A DNA stretch of 16,411 bases, from NCBI GenBank assembly GCA_011620845.1, contig WOYJ01000106.1, positions 1 through 16,411 on the forward strand. Reading direction: 5' to 3'. The DNA is from Methanobacteriaceae archaeon. Its GTDB lineage: Archaea; Methanobacteriota; Methanobacteria; Methanobacteriales; Methanobacteriaceae. The position numbers and the translations under genes are program-made. A model generated the notes under the pieces. The model made no database searches. It saw only the letters and a program-made list of their open reading frames with translations, and was not told where the DNA came from. Of this stretch, positions 1 to 7,692 are shown in pieces; within the stretch, counting starts at the first letter, position 1, and each line of letters opens with the position of its first letter.

Positions 1-1
1 A

Positions 2-519
2 GATACCCATGAATTATCAAAATTAAACCAAATTGAATTTGAAGATAAATATGAACTCGCTCATAAAGTAAAAAGAGAAATTAAAAAAAATTGAAGAAAG
101 AAGAAATAAAATAGAAATAAAAGATGACCCAAATGAGATTTCACAGAGGGGAAACTTATTCTATAACCTTAAGAAATCTAATTAAGCTTTAGATGCATAC
201 ATTAAAGTAACGAATTAATTCCTGGTTCTTCTGAAGCATGGTATAATAGGAGTGATATTAAATAATTTAAAACGTTATGAAGAAGCACTTGAAGCTTATG
301 ATAAGGCATCCAGATGATGGTTTTGTAGATACAACAGAGCATGTGCATTTGATTTAGATGGAAATAAAGGAAAAGCTCTCGAAGATTTAACCAAAGCCAT
401 AGAATGTGATCCTAAATATAAAAATGATGCGAAAAAGGAATGAAGATTTCAAAAAGCTCTGGGAAGATCCTGACTTTAAAAAAGTTGTAAACATTTCTAA
501 GTCCAATAAAGAGATGTAA
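2..519 (+). pseudogene. Degraded TPR-repeat protein gene, 5' end outside the window
   Basis: No single frame is open, but successive plus-strand frames join into one tetratricopeptide-repeat protein. The first frame stops at 92-94 next to an A8 run (83-90) and the protein resumes one frame over. That frame meets TAA at 183-185, where a Glu codon would suit the repeat, and another stop near 206. Further segments read EAWYNR, then YEEALEAYDKA, then ALEDLTKAIECDPKYKNDA, which are typical TPR helix signatures. A TGA interrupts near 314-316, and a last frameshift near 440 leads to a tail containing FKKLWEDPDFKKVV that ends at TAA 517-519. I count at least three frameshifts and two or three nonsense changes. 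TPR proteins are scaffolds, so no specific role can be given. The nuclease-like gene starts 3 bases downstream, so the two may once have been co-transcribed. Confidence 0.8.
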
Positions 520-522
520 AAT

Positions 523-1077
523 ATGGAAGAAGATTTCAACCAATTTATAAAATGTTTAAAAGTAGCAAGCAAAAACATGGCCGATGCATCCTATTTTCAA
601 ATTGATAATACTGGATCTGAAGAATTAATTTATCGTGAAAGAGTCTATTGCTATGAATTATATCATCAACTTCGTTGCGTCTTAGGGGAATATAGGCCTT
701 ATAAGCTTCAGGGAGAAATGGATAAGTCAAGCCATACCGAATTTGCGAAACCTCATAAGCCTGATTTCATTTTTCATGTACCTAGAAACATGCAACAAAA
801 TTTAGTAGTAGTAGAAGTAAAAAAATCTGATGCTGTAAATAATAATTTAGATGATTTTAAAAAAGATATTAACAAACTTAAATAGTTTATTGATGAACAT
901 GAATATTATAAATCAATTACGTTTGTGTATGGGGATAGTGAATCGAAAATACCCGAAAATATTTTATCAGAGATGAATGAAGTATCAGAAAACTTAACTG
1001 AACAATTATTGTTTATTTGGCATCCAGACCCAGGAAAAGAAATTGAAATTCTCAATGAAACCATAGGAGAACAATAA
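523..1077 (+). pseudogene. PD-(D/E)XK nuclease-like gene interrupted by an in-frame TAG
   Basis: ATG at 523 opens 120 codons, meets TAG at 883-885, then continues in the same frame for 63 more sense codons to TAA at 1075-1077, giving about 184 residues if read through. The first part contains KPDFIFHV (Asp81) and, after a hydrophobic strand, VVVEVKK (Glu98, Lys100), the spacing expected for a PD-(D/E)XK nuclease core. YRERVYCYELYHQL (37-50) could be the preceding helix with its acidic residue. The part after the stop is protein-like (FVYGDSE, LLFIWHPDPG). A CAG to TAG change at codon 121 would explain the stop. The fold call is from motifs only, and a restriction or defence role is inference. 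The frame is AT-rich. The Shine-Dalgarno of the next gene lies inside its last codons, so the two may be translationally coupled. Confidence 0.6.
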
Positions 1078-1656
1078 ATGAACATACGCCAATTCATCTC
1101 AGACTATATCAACATGAGCCGGTACATAGCCCTGGGTACCCTGGACGGTGTCCTGGCAGTTATGGGTGTTACGTTAGCGGCCAGTGGAGTGGCTGGTGTC
1201 GGTGGAGTGGAAATTCCTAACTTCGTTATTGGACTCACCGGACTGAGTGGGGGTATAGCCCTGGCCATGTCCAACGCCTTCGGTTCCTTCATAGGTGAAA
1301 GGGCTGAGGAGGTCCGGAGCATACGTGAACTTGAGCAGAAGATGATGCTGGATGAGGGCAAACTGGACGATACGGTGATCCATGATCGGGCCAAAAGGAG
1401 GATATACATGAGTATGTTCACCCATGGTTTTTCCAGTTTCATCGGATCATTCGTGCCCGTGGTTCCCTTTCTCTTTTTAGCGGATAGAATTTCGGCTGTG
1501 ATCACCACTGTCGTTTTCTGTTTCATTGCCCTAGTAATATTAGGCCTATATTTGGCAAGGGTGTCCCGAGAAAACATGCTTAAAATCTGCATCGAGATAG
1601 TCCTTATTGGAGTTTTAATCAGTGTGGTGAGCTTCCTCATCGGTGGTGGACATTAA
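1078..1656 (+). CDS. VIT1/CCC1-like integral membrane protein (TIGR00267-type)
   Basis: This 192-residue protein looks like the short archaeal branch of the VIT1/CCC1 family, whose characterised members move Fe(II) or Mn(II) across membranes. Hydrophobic spans are visible at about 17-37, 48-73, 112-138, 139-163 and 167-189. The first carries the LDG.LAVMGV signature, and a charged stretch (75-110, EERAEEVRSIRELEQK-like, rich in Glu, Lys and Arg) sits between spans 2 and 3, where family members place metal-binding acidic residues. ATG 1078 directly follows the TAA of the broken nuclease gene, and AGGAG at 1065-1069 is well spaced for it. The frame is intact and clearly more GC-rich than the DNA before it. 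Transport of a particular metal is inference. A convergent methyltransferase remnant follows. Confidence 0.75.
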   Translation: MNIRQFISDYINMSRYIALGTLDGVLAVMGVTLAASGVAGVGGVEIPNFVIGLTGLSGGIALAMSNAFGSFIGERAEEVRSIRELEQKMMLDEGKLDDTVIHDRAKRRIYMSMFTHGFSSFIGSFVPVVPFLFLADRISAVITTVVFCFIALVILGLYLARVSRENMLKICIEIVLIGVLISVVSFLIGGGH

Positions 1657-1691
1657 TGGAAAAACAGTGAATGTTGTATTGACAGCATAGG

Positions 1692-1698
1692 AAAAAAA
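1692..1698 (-). terminator. Oligo-T terminator after the methyltransferase remnant
   Basis: On the minus strand a run of seven T follows six bases after the TGA of the methyltransferase pseudogene. Oligo-T tracts are the usual intrinsic termination signal in archaea. It lies in the 48-base gap between two convergent genes. Confidence 0.45.
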
Positions 1699-1704
1699 CC
1701 AATA

Positions 1705-2497
1705 TCATGATTGCAATTTCAAATGAACAATTCTACCACTGAGTTCCCGGGTTAACCTGATTTTCGCCTTTTTTTCTCCGGTCTTTATGGTAATCGAAGT
1801 AGTCCATTCAGTTATGAACTTTATTTTAGGGTTAAATCCCTCGATTTCCTCACCGGTTTTTACTCCCCACTGGGAGGGGACAATTCTCTCACGTTGGGAA
1901 TCCAGTTTTTTATGTCTCTCCACCAGCCGGAGTGTGGTCACCTCACAGAGCATCTCCGCCCCTGGAGATGCATCTACCAGCATGTTAAATAATTCCCTTA
2001 CCTCATCTTCCGGGAAGTACATCAACAACCCCTCGATTATAAACAGGACCGGTTTGTCCTTTTTTACTTCATCTATCCGGTGTAGTCAAAGACTGAACCG
2101 GCTACCATTTTATGGTGTTCTGTCTCTTCAAAGAACTGTCTTCTGATCCGGATGGTTCCGGCAGGTCCAGGTCCAACCAGTGCACTTTCTTATTATCTAA
2201 TCGAGTGTAGCGGGTGTCCAGACCACATCCCATATTGATTATAGTACCATCTGGGTGTCTATCTATAAAATCCTGGGTTGCCTTATCCAGTAGTTCTGTT
2301 CTGATGCTATGCTCACCTGAAGCATTCTTCCACGCTCGAAATTTTCAAAGTCGTAATCCATTTGTTCCATCATTTCCAGGGCCATTTTCATCCCTTATTA
2401 TCGGGTTTTCTATTTTGGTTTCCCTGGCCCTGGCCCAGAGGGGTATGAGGATGGTCTCGGTTATGCCTTTTAACTTTTGTTTCAAAAATTCCACCAC
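1705..2497 (-). pseudogene. Frameshifted SAM-dependent methyltransferase gene (LCMT-like family)
   Basis: Read on the minus strand from GTG at 2497 (or GTG 2494), the pieces join into one class I methyltransferase of the leucine-carboxyl-methyltransferase-like group (PF04072/TIGR00027 type). The order is a start reading VVEFLKQKLKGITETIL, then MALEMMEQMDYDFENF, then a SAM-binding segment with IINMGCGLDTRY and WLDLDLPE, then FIIEGLLMYFPEDEV, with a normal C-terminus ending at 1705. The frame changes at about 2388, 2330, 2152 and 2080, so at least four small indels separate the segments. The last 107 codons, from ATG 2028, are still open but lack the SAM site. The remnant has the same composition as the intact neighbours, which suggests decay in place. 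The substrate cannot be told. Confidence 0.85.
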
Positions 2498-2514
2498 TGA
2501 ACTCTATTGAAATA

Positions 2515-2534
2515 TTATTTTATTTTATTTTATT
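2515..2534. repeat. Short TTTTA tandem repeat
   Basis: Three perfect TTTTA units run from 2518 to 2532 with partial units on both sides. The tract lies 20-35 bases upstream of the methyltransferase pseudogene start, where an archaeal TATA element would sit, so it may be part of that old promoter. Confidence 0.6.
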
Positions 2535-2643
2535 CTCTGCTTTTTAAGTTCTTTATATTATTCATTAAATTGGTCTAATTTGGGTATAAATCTGGAAAAG
2601 CTTTAAACAGGCCTTGAATCAAGTTTTTTTACAATTAATGATT

Positions 2644-2653
2644 AAGGAGTGAT
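2644..2653 (+). promoter_or_regulatory. Strong Shine-Dalgarno for the DUF5518-like remnant
   Basis: AAGGAGTGAT is one base short of the full archaeal anti-Shine-Dalgarno complement and ends 4 bases before TTG 2658. It supports TTG as the original start and shows that the ribosome site has outlived the reading frame. Confidence 0.6.
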
Positions 2654-2657
2654 AAAT

Positions 2658-3043
2658 TTGATTGATAATCCAATCAGATGAAAGCCAATATTTATCGGTG
2701 TTATCATCGTCTCAGCACTTTACATAATATCAAGCTTAATATCTGGTTTAAATACCACACTTTCGGACTTTTTACTGGTCTCAACTGTTGTCGGTTTCAT
2801 GGTTGGAGGCAAAATAAAGAATGGTCTGATTAACGGGGCCATCTTCGGTGTGATTGCTGGAGTTATAGTTACACTGGTTATGGTGGCATTGTATTTAGTG
2901 CAGGGATATGGTGCATATTTGGTTATATGGCATACAGCCTGGTTCTATACCTGGTTATAAAGATCATACTTGGTGTTATAGGCGGAATACTTGGTTCACT
3001 GGTTAAAGTAGAGGCATATAAATATGGGTTGAAGAATGAATGA
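2658..3043 (+). pseudogene. Small multi-pass membrane protein gene (DUF5518-like), broken
   Basis: From TTG 2658 the frame reads seven codons to a TGA at 2679-2681, where TGG (Trp) would fit the following KPIFIG. It then continues as a hydrophobic protein with spans such as FIGVIIVSALYIISSLISGL and FLLVSTVVGFMVGG, plus IKNGLINGAIFGVIAG. A second lesion near 2918 shifts the frame: the first frame stops at 2958-2960, while the next frame carries YLVIKIILGVIGGILGSLV and ends at TGA 3041-3043. The Gly-rich hairpins (VGGKIKNG..NGAIFG) resemble DUF5518, a common methanogen membrane family of unknown role. About 128 codons, three to four spans. Family assignment is by resemblance only; the two lesions are plain. 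Confidence 0.7.
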
Positions 3044-3111
3044 ATTAACCGGGATATTGAAGAAATGAAATTTAATCAGGGACTGAAAAGAGAATGAATT
3101 AATCAGAATTG

Positions 3112-3121
3112 AAAAAAAAAA
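3112..3121 (-). terminator. T10 terminator downstream of the TatD-like gene
   Basis: On the minus strand ten consecutive T lie 23 bases past the stop of the TatD-related gene. This is the longest oligo-T tract seen after a gene in the window and a good archaeal termination signal for the minus-strand aroE/TatD-like pair. Confidence 0.6.
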
Positions 3122-3144
3122 TGAAAATTTATCTTATTGACTCA

Positions 3145-3990
3145 CTAAGGAAGTTCGATCCCGTAAATCCTCTCCACATTATCCACGTGGATCTTATGGG
3201 CATCTTCCACTGTCAGGATCCCGTTCTGTATCAGTCCCCTTGTCCGTCGGGGGACTGTTTTAGGACCTAGAACTGCGCCGGGCCTGGTTTTCATGTCCAG
3301 GTAATCAGTTTCCATGAGGAAATTGGTCCCTTTTTTAAGTCCCTGTACTATTACCTGCTTGGTGGCGATGAGTGAGGGTGTTAAACCGTGGTTTTCTTCT
3401 TCAAGGACAAATGGTCCAGAGAAGTGTTTAATCACTCGGTGTTTGCTGATACCTGCTTTTCCTGCCATCTCGGCAAATTCCCGAAACTGTTTTTCCCCAG
3501 AACTTTCTGTGTGTAGCTGCACTGCACAGTCTGCATCCCGGGCGAGTTCCATGGCGTGTAACATTAGCCTGTTGTGTAGTTCCATCTCTTCCGGTGAAGC
3601 TTCGTAGTGCGGCCGTCCAATTTCACCTATTGCTATGGCCTTACCCTCCAGTACGAGTTTTTGGGCATCCTGGAGTGCATCCCTCATCATTTCTTCCGCC
3701 TTCTCCAGGGATACTCCCCCTTCGATGAGCCGGGAAAGCTCTGCAGGATGTGCTCCCACCACAGCGTATGCAGTAACCTCCACGTTTTCATTGATCTCCT
3801 GGACATACTTTATAACCTCTTCCATAGTATCCTGAAGGGTGTAAGATTCTCCCATGGTCCAGGTGGGTTTGTTGGGGATGATCATCACCGTACCTCCTGC
3901 CTTCTGGAATTTCTTAGCCACTTCCAGGGGTCCGTCCCCATTAACCGGATCCATGTGTATATGGTTGTCAGTTATTGATAAATCCTTCAT
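3145..3990 (-). CDS. TatD-related metal-dependent hydrolase (COG1099 type)
   Basis: This 281-residue TIM-barrel protein belongs to the amidohydrolase/TatD superfamily. Metal ligands are visible in the expected order: HIH at 10-12 (DNHIHMD), Glu123 in AIGEIGRP, His160 in QLHTE, His189 in IKHFSGP and Asp229 in METDYLD. GAHPAE at 79-84 matches the conserved TatD GxHP segment. These point to a two-metal hydrolase acting on a phosphoester or amide bond. TatD itself is a DNase, but the archaeal COG1099 branch is not characterised, so the substrate is unknown. AAGGTA precedes the ATG by a few bases. The gene lies 63 bases downstream of aroE on the same strand and probably shares its transcript, although AT-rich sequence at 4032-4047 could be a separate promoter. 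The full length is present. Confidence 0.85.
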   Translation of the reverse strand: MKDLSITDNHIHMDPVNGDGPLEVAKKFQKAGGTVMIIPNKPTWTMGESYTLQDTMEEVIKYVQEINENVEVTAYAVVGAHPAELSRLIEGGVSLEKAEEMMRDALQDAQKLVLEGKAIAIGEIGRPHYEASPEEMELHNRLMLHAMELARDADCAVQLHTESSGEKQFREFAEMAGKAGISKHRVIKHFSGPFVLEEENHGLTPSLIATKQVIVQGLKKGTNFLMETDYLDMKTRPGAVLGPKTVPRRTRGLIQNGILTVEDAHKIHVDNVERIYGIELP

Positions 3991-4053
3991 TTAAATACCT
4001 TATGTGTAATTTAGTTTATTTTAATGATTGATTTTAATATTATAACTTTAACT

Positions 4054-4905
4054 CTACAATTTTTTTATCTCATCTTTCAGCGCTTCCTCAAAAACCTCGA
4101 TGGGCGGTTCCCTTCCCGTCCAGATCTTAAAGGACTCTATTCCTTGATAAATGAGCATCTTAATGCCGGTTATGGTTTTTGCACCTGCCAGGCGGGCTTC
4201 CCTTAAAAGCCCAGTTTCCAGGGGGTTGTAGATCACATCGTTTACTACTAGCCCCTCATGCATCATATCTGAGGTAACCAAGGATTTATCATTTACATTA
4301 GGGTACATGCCAATAGGAGTGGTATTTATGAGTATGTCCGCGTCTTCCAGTTCATTTTTAAGTTCTTCTCCCAGCTCTATGACCTTCACATCTACATTTA
4401 AATTATCCTTGAGATTTAAAGCTAAATTTAAGGCTTTCTCCCGGGTTCGGTTGGCTATTACCACCTGTCCCGCGCCACTTAAGACGGACTGAAAGGATAT
4501 GGCCCGGGATGCCCCTCCCGCACCTAATATAACAATTTTACGGCCCTTTAAAGGTGTCAATTTTTCAATACCCCTTATGGCACCTAATCCATCGGTGTTG
4601 TATCCCTCTACTTCATCTGCAAATCTTATGGTGTTAACCGCCCCGATGAGCCAAGCAGTTTCATGGATAACATCCAAGTATTTCATCACCTCGATCTTAT
4701 GGGGGATGGTCACATTTAAGCCCTTGATATCCAGTGCCCTGGCCCCTTCTATAGCGAATTTAAGGTTCTCCCCCGCCACGCGGAAGGGCACGTACGCGTA
4801 ATCCAGGTCGAAGTATTTAAACCCAGCGTTGTGCATGTGGGGTGAGATAGTGTGTTCTACTGGATCTCCAATCAAGCCCGTTATTTTGGTTTTACCGGTT
4901 ATCAT
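4054..4905 (-). CDS. aroE: Shikimate dehydrogenase
   Basis: AroE reduces 3-dehydroshikimate to shikimate with NADPH in the cytoplasmic pathway to chorismate and the aromatic amino acids. The 283-residue protein shows every family landmark: SPHMHN at 21-26 and NVTIPHK at 64-70 (catalytic Lys70) for the substrate, GYNTDG at 101-106 (Asp105, the catalytic partner), GAGGASRA at 128-135 for the dinucleotide, ANRT at 151-154 that favours NADP, NTTPIGMYP at 194-202, and a C-terminal YQG helix. Length is normal and nothing is missing. No clear Shine-Dalgarno precedes ATG 4905, so initiation may be leaderless or weak. Upstream lies a 285-base divergent spacer with several inverted repeats. The TatD-related gene follows on the same strand. 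Confidence 0.97.
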   Translation of the reverse strand: MITGKTKITGLIGDPVEHTISPHMHNAGFKYFDLDYAYVPFRVAGENLKFAIEGARALDIKGLNVTIPHKIEVMKYLDVIHETAWLIGAVNTIRFADEVEGYNTDGLGAIRGIEKLTPLKGRKIVILGAGGASRAISFQSVLSGAGQVVIANRTREKALNLALNLKDNLNVDVKVIELGEELKNELEDADILINTTPIGMYPNVNDKSLVTSDMMHEGLVVNDVIYNPLETGLLREARLAGAKTITGIKMLIYQGIESFKIWTGREPPIEVFEEALKDEIKKL

Positions 4906-4956
4906 ATCTATCTATATTAATTTTCCATTTGGAAGGTAATTAATCTTGAGGTTAAT

Positions 4957-5039
4957 CACCAGATCAAATGGTGTCGCTATAACTTAAAAACATGTCTGCT
5001 ACCAAGATCGAACATGTCCATTAAAATTTCTCCTTGGTA
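4957..5039. promoter_or_regulatory. Repeat-rich divergent spacer upstream of aroE
   Basis: The gene-free stretch 4906-5190 holds several ordered repeats. AACATGTC occurs at 4989-4996 and 5011-5018, 22 bases apart (about two helical turns), and its core ACATGT is palindromic. TACCAAG at 5000-5006 pairs with CTTGGTA at 5033-5039. CACCA at 4957-4961 pairs with TGGTG at 4969-4973 around a 7-base loop. TTCCA/TGGAA at 4923-4934 is a further small dyad. On the minus strand TTTTTAAGTTATA at about 4978-4990 could be the aroE TATA element, which would put the ACATGT sites just upstream of or over it. A role as a regulator-binding site is inference. Confidence 0.35.
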
Positions 5040-5082
5040 AGTGTGTCATTAACCAGATGGATTTATTAAAAAAACGGGGACA

Positions 5083-5156
5083 ATATATATTAACAACATA
5101 AAAATATTAGGGGAAAAATGTTAGATTATTTAACAGATCAATCCAATATTAAATAG
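5083..5156 (+). promoter_or_regulatory. Probable promoter and 12-codon leader frame
   Basis: ATATATATTAA at 5083-5093 is a good archaeal TATA-like box facing the RNA-ligase-partner gene. A start some 25 bases on would fall near AGGGGA at 5109-5114, which is followed by ATG 5118 and a 12-codon frame (MLDYLTDQSNIK) ending at TAG 5154-5156. The main gene begins 34 bases later. The short frame may be chance in AT-rich DNA. Confidence 0.3.
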
Positions 5157-5190
5157 TGAGAATAAATTCTTAACTGGGGGATTTAATATA

Positions 5191-5850
<660 letters not shown>

Positions 5851-5865
5851 AAATTACATTGAAAA

Positions 5866-5903
5866 CCTCACCTTATAAGATAGGTGGGGTAAAAATTATT
5901 TTT
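5866..5903 (+). terminator. Hairpin plus T-rich tract after the RNA-ligase-partner gene
   Basis: CCTCACCT (5866-5873) pairs with AGGTGGGG (5882-5889), eight pairs including one G-T, around an 8-base loop. A T-rich stretch with T5 at 5899-5903 follows. It lies 15 bases past the stop codon and separates this gene from hisS. Confidence 0.55.
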
Positions 5904-5968
5904 CTAAAAAAAAATTTATTCTGAAAAATTTTATCCAAACATAATTATTTCTAAATGGAGAACCGCCA

Positions 5969-7264
5969 ATGGACATACAAAGACCACGAGGCACGAGAGA
6001 TTTTCTTTTTGAAGAAATGAAGGAGAGGAAAGAGATAGAAACCACCCTAAGGAGGGTGTTTGAGACTTATGGATACGGGGAGATTAAAACCCCTCTTTTT
6101 GAAGATCTGGCCCTTTTCACCATGAAATCAGGGGAAGGAATTGTGGAACAGATATACAACTTTCAGGATAAAGGAGGAAGGGACCTGGCACTCCGGCCGG
6201 AGTTAACTGCCCCGGTAGCCCGGTTATACATCAACGAACTGCAGAAAAGTCCCAAACCCTTGAAGATGTACTACTTCGGAAGTTGTTTCCGCTACGAAAG
6301 ACCCCAGAAGGGCCGGTGGAGGCAGTTCTGGCAGATGGGGTGTGAACTCATCGGGGGAAAATCCCCGGAGTCTGAAGCAGAGATCATCGCCATGGCCGCC
6401 CACTCACTGGAAGAACTGGGACTTACAGACTTCGAGATACACATCGGAAACCTGGGGATAATAAGGGGGATACTGGACCAGGCAGATGTTGAAAAGGGAG
6501 TCCAGGACATCATCATGGCCATAATAGATAAAGGTGAAATCGGTGAGCTGCTTAAGACATTAAATGAACTTAAAATTGATCCTAAACCCAGTGAAATACT
6601 CCTCACCCTGGTGGGCCTAGTGGGCCACCGGGAAATAATAAAGGAAGCATCTGAAATTATAAAGGACAGCCCCGAGTCAGTTGAAGCACTGGGAGAACTG
6701 GAGGAACTCCTGAATATACTGGAGGCCTTTGGTTTCAGTAATTACACCGTGAACCTGGGTATAGCCCGTGGTCTGGATTATTACTCCGGGATCGTGTTTG
6801 AAATTTACGCACGCAGCTTGGGAGCTCAGAAACAAATAAGTGGTGGGGGAACATATAATTTAATAGAGATATTCGGTGGCGAGAAGGTGGAATCCACCGG
6901 GTTTGCCTTTGGATTCGATCGCCTGGTGGAATGTGTCAGATTATGTGGAGGGGCTAAATCCCTACCAAAAACTGTGGACGTCTATGTGGCACCCATATCC
7001 AAAGAACTAAAACTTAAAGCCTTTGAAGTAGCCCAGATACTCAGAAAGAACGGTATCAAAACCGAAGTGGACCTGGTGGGCCGGAAACTGAAGAAGATAC
7101 TATCCCTGGCCAACAACCTGCAGGCTGATTATGTGGTACTGGTGGGAGAAAGGGACCTGGAGGAGGGTAAAGTAACGGTGAAGGATATGGAGTCCGGCAA
7201 GCAGGAACTGGTGGAGATTGAAAGTTTAACCCAGGAAATTAAGGAGTTACTTAAAGCAGTCTAA
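5969..7264 (+). CDS. hisS: Histidyl-tRNA synthetase
   Basis: This class II synthetase charges tRNA-His. The 431-residue protein starts with the typical RPRGTRDF (5-12). Motif 2 spans 101-127 (YYFGSCFRYERPQKGRWRQF onward, with the Arg that contacts ATP and Glu/Gln residues near the adenine). The histidine-A signature is at 266-274 (ARGLDYYSG), and motif 3 is GFAFGFDRL at 311-319. The C-terminal 100 residues are the anticodon-binding alpha/beta domain (DVYVAPIS, VDLVGRKLKKILSLAN, YVVLVGE). All parts are present at normal length. GGAG at 5957-5960 precedes ATG 5969. hisI follows after 22 bases, so this is the likely first gene of an operon running through hisI and the PIN-ATPase to the PAP2 gene. 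Confidence 0.97.
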   Translation: MDIQRPRGTRDFLFEEMKERKEIETTLRRVFETYGYGEIKTPLFEDLALFTMKSGEGIVEQIYNFQDKGGRDLALRPELTAPVARLYINELQKSPKPLKMYYFGSCFRYERPQKGRWRQFWQMGCELIGGKSPESEAEIIAMAAHSLEELGLTDFEIHIGNLGIIRGILDQADVEKGVQDIIMAIIDKGEIGELLKTLNELKIDPKPSEILLTLVGLVGHREIIKEASEIIKDSPESVEALGELEELLNILEAFGFSNYTVNLGIARGLDYYSGIVFEIYARSLGAQKQISGGGTYNLIEIFGGEKVESTGFAFGFDRLVECVRLCGGAKSLPKTVDVYVAPISKELKLKAFEVAQILRKNGIKTEVDLVGRKLKKILSLANNLQADYVVLVGERDLEEGKVTVKDMESGKQELVEIESLTQEIKELLKAV

Positions 7265-7286
7265 TATTAAAAAATTATCGATTAAA

Positions 7287-7691
7287 ATGAATATTCCAGA
7301 ATTAAATTTCAGACTCAAGGTGAATGGTGAAGAGCTTATCATCGCCGTAGTTCAGGACTTTGAATCATCCGAGGTGCTAATGATCGCCTTTATGAACCGG
7401 GAAGCGTTGAAGAAGACAGTTGAAACTGGTAACGCCCATTACTGGAGCACATCCCGTAATAAATTATGGTTGAAGGGTGAAAGTTCCGGACACCTGCAGA
7501 AGGTCCAGGAGATATTAACTGACTGCGATGAAGATGCCGTGATCTTGAAGGTTAAACAGGAAGGCGCCGCCTGTCATAAAGGTTATTATTCCTGCTTCTA
7601 CCGGGAATTATCCAAAGAAGATGATGATGTTAACTTGAAAATCGTTAAAGAAAAGATGTTCCAGCCGGAAGATGTTTATGGAGAGAAGTAA
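7287..7691 (+). CDS. hisI: Phosphoribosyl-AMP cyclohydrolase
   Basis: HisI opens the adenine ring of phosphoribosyl-AMP, the third step of histidine synthesis. The 134-residue single-domain form, without a fused HisE pyrophosphohydrolase, is typical of archaea. Landmarks are MIAFMNREAL (32-41), HYWSTSRNKLWLKGESSGH (51-69), the metal-binding DCDED (79-83) and the zinc cysteines Cys96 and Cys103 in AACHKGYYSCFYR. The C-terminal 25 residues are charged and variable. No clear Shine-Dalgarno precedes ATG 7287, which lies 22 bases after hisS, so translation may depend on the upstream gene. Its stop at 7689-7691 is one base before the start of the PIN-ATPase gene. No other his biosynthesis gene is in the window. 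Confidence 0.96.
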   Translation: MNIPELNFRLKVNGEELIIAVVQDFESSEVLMIAFMNREALKKTVETGNAHYWSTSRNKLWLKGESSGHLQKVQEILTDCDEDAVILKVKQEGAACHKGYYSCFYRELSKEDDDVNLKIVKEKMFQPEDVYGEK

Positions 7692-7692
7692 G

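Noticed and set aside
1104..1640. Long 178-codon minus-strand frame opposite the VIT-like gene
   Set aside because: It mirrors an intact, well-recognised membrane protein on the plus strand and has no family resemblance of its own.
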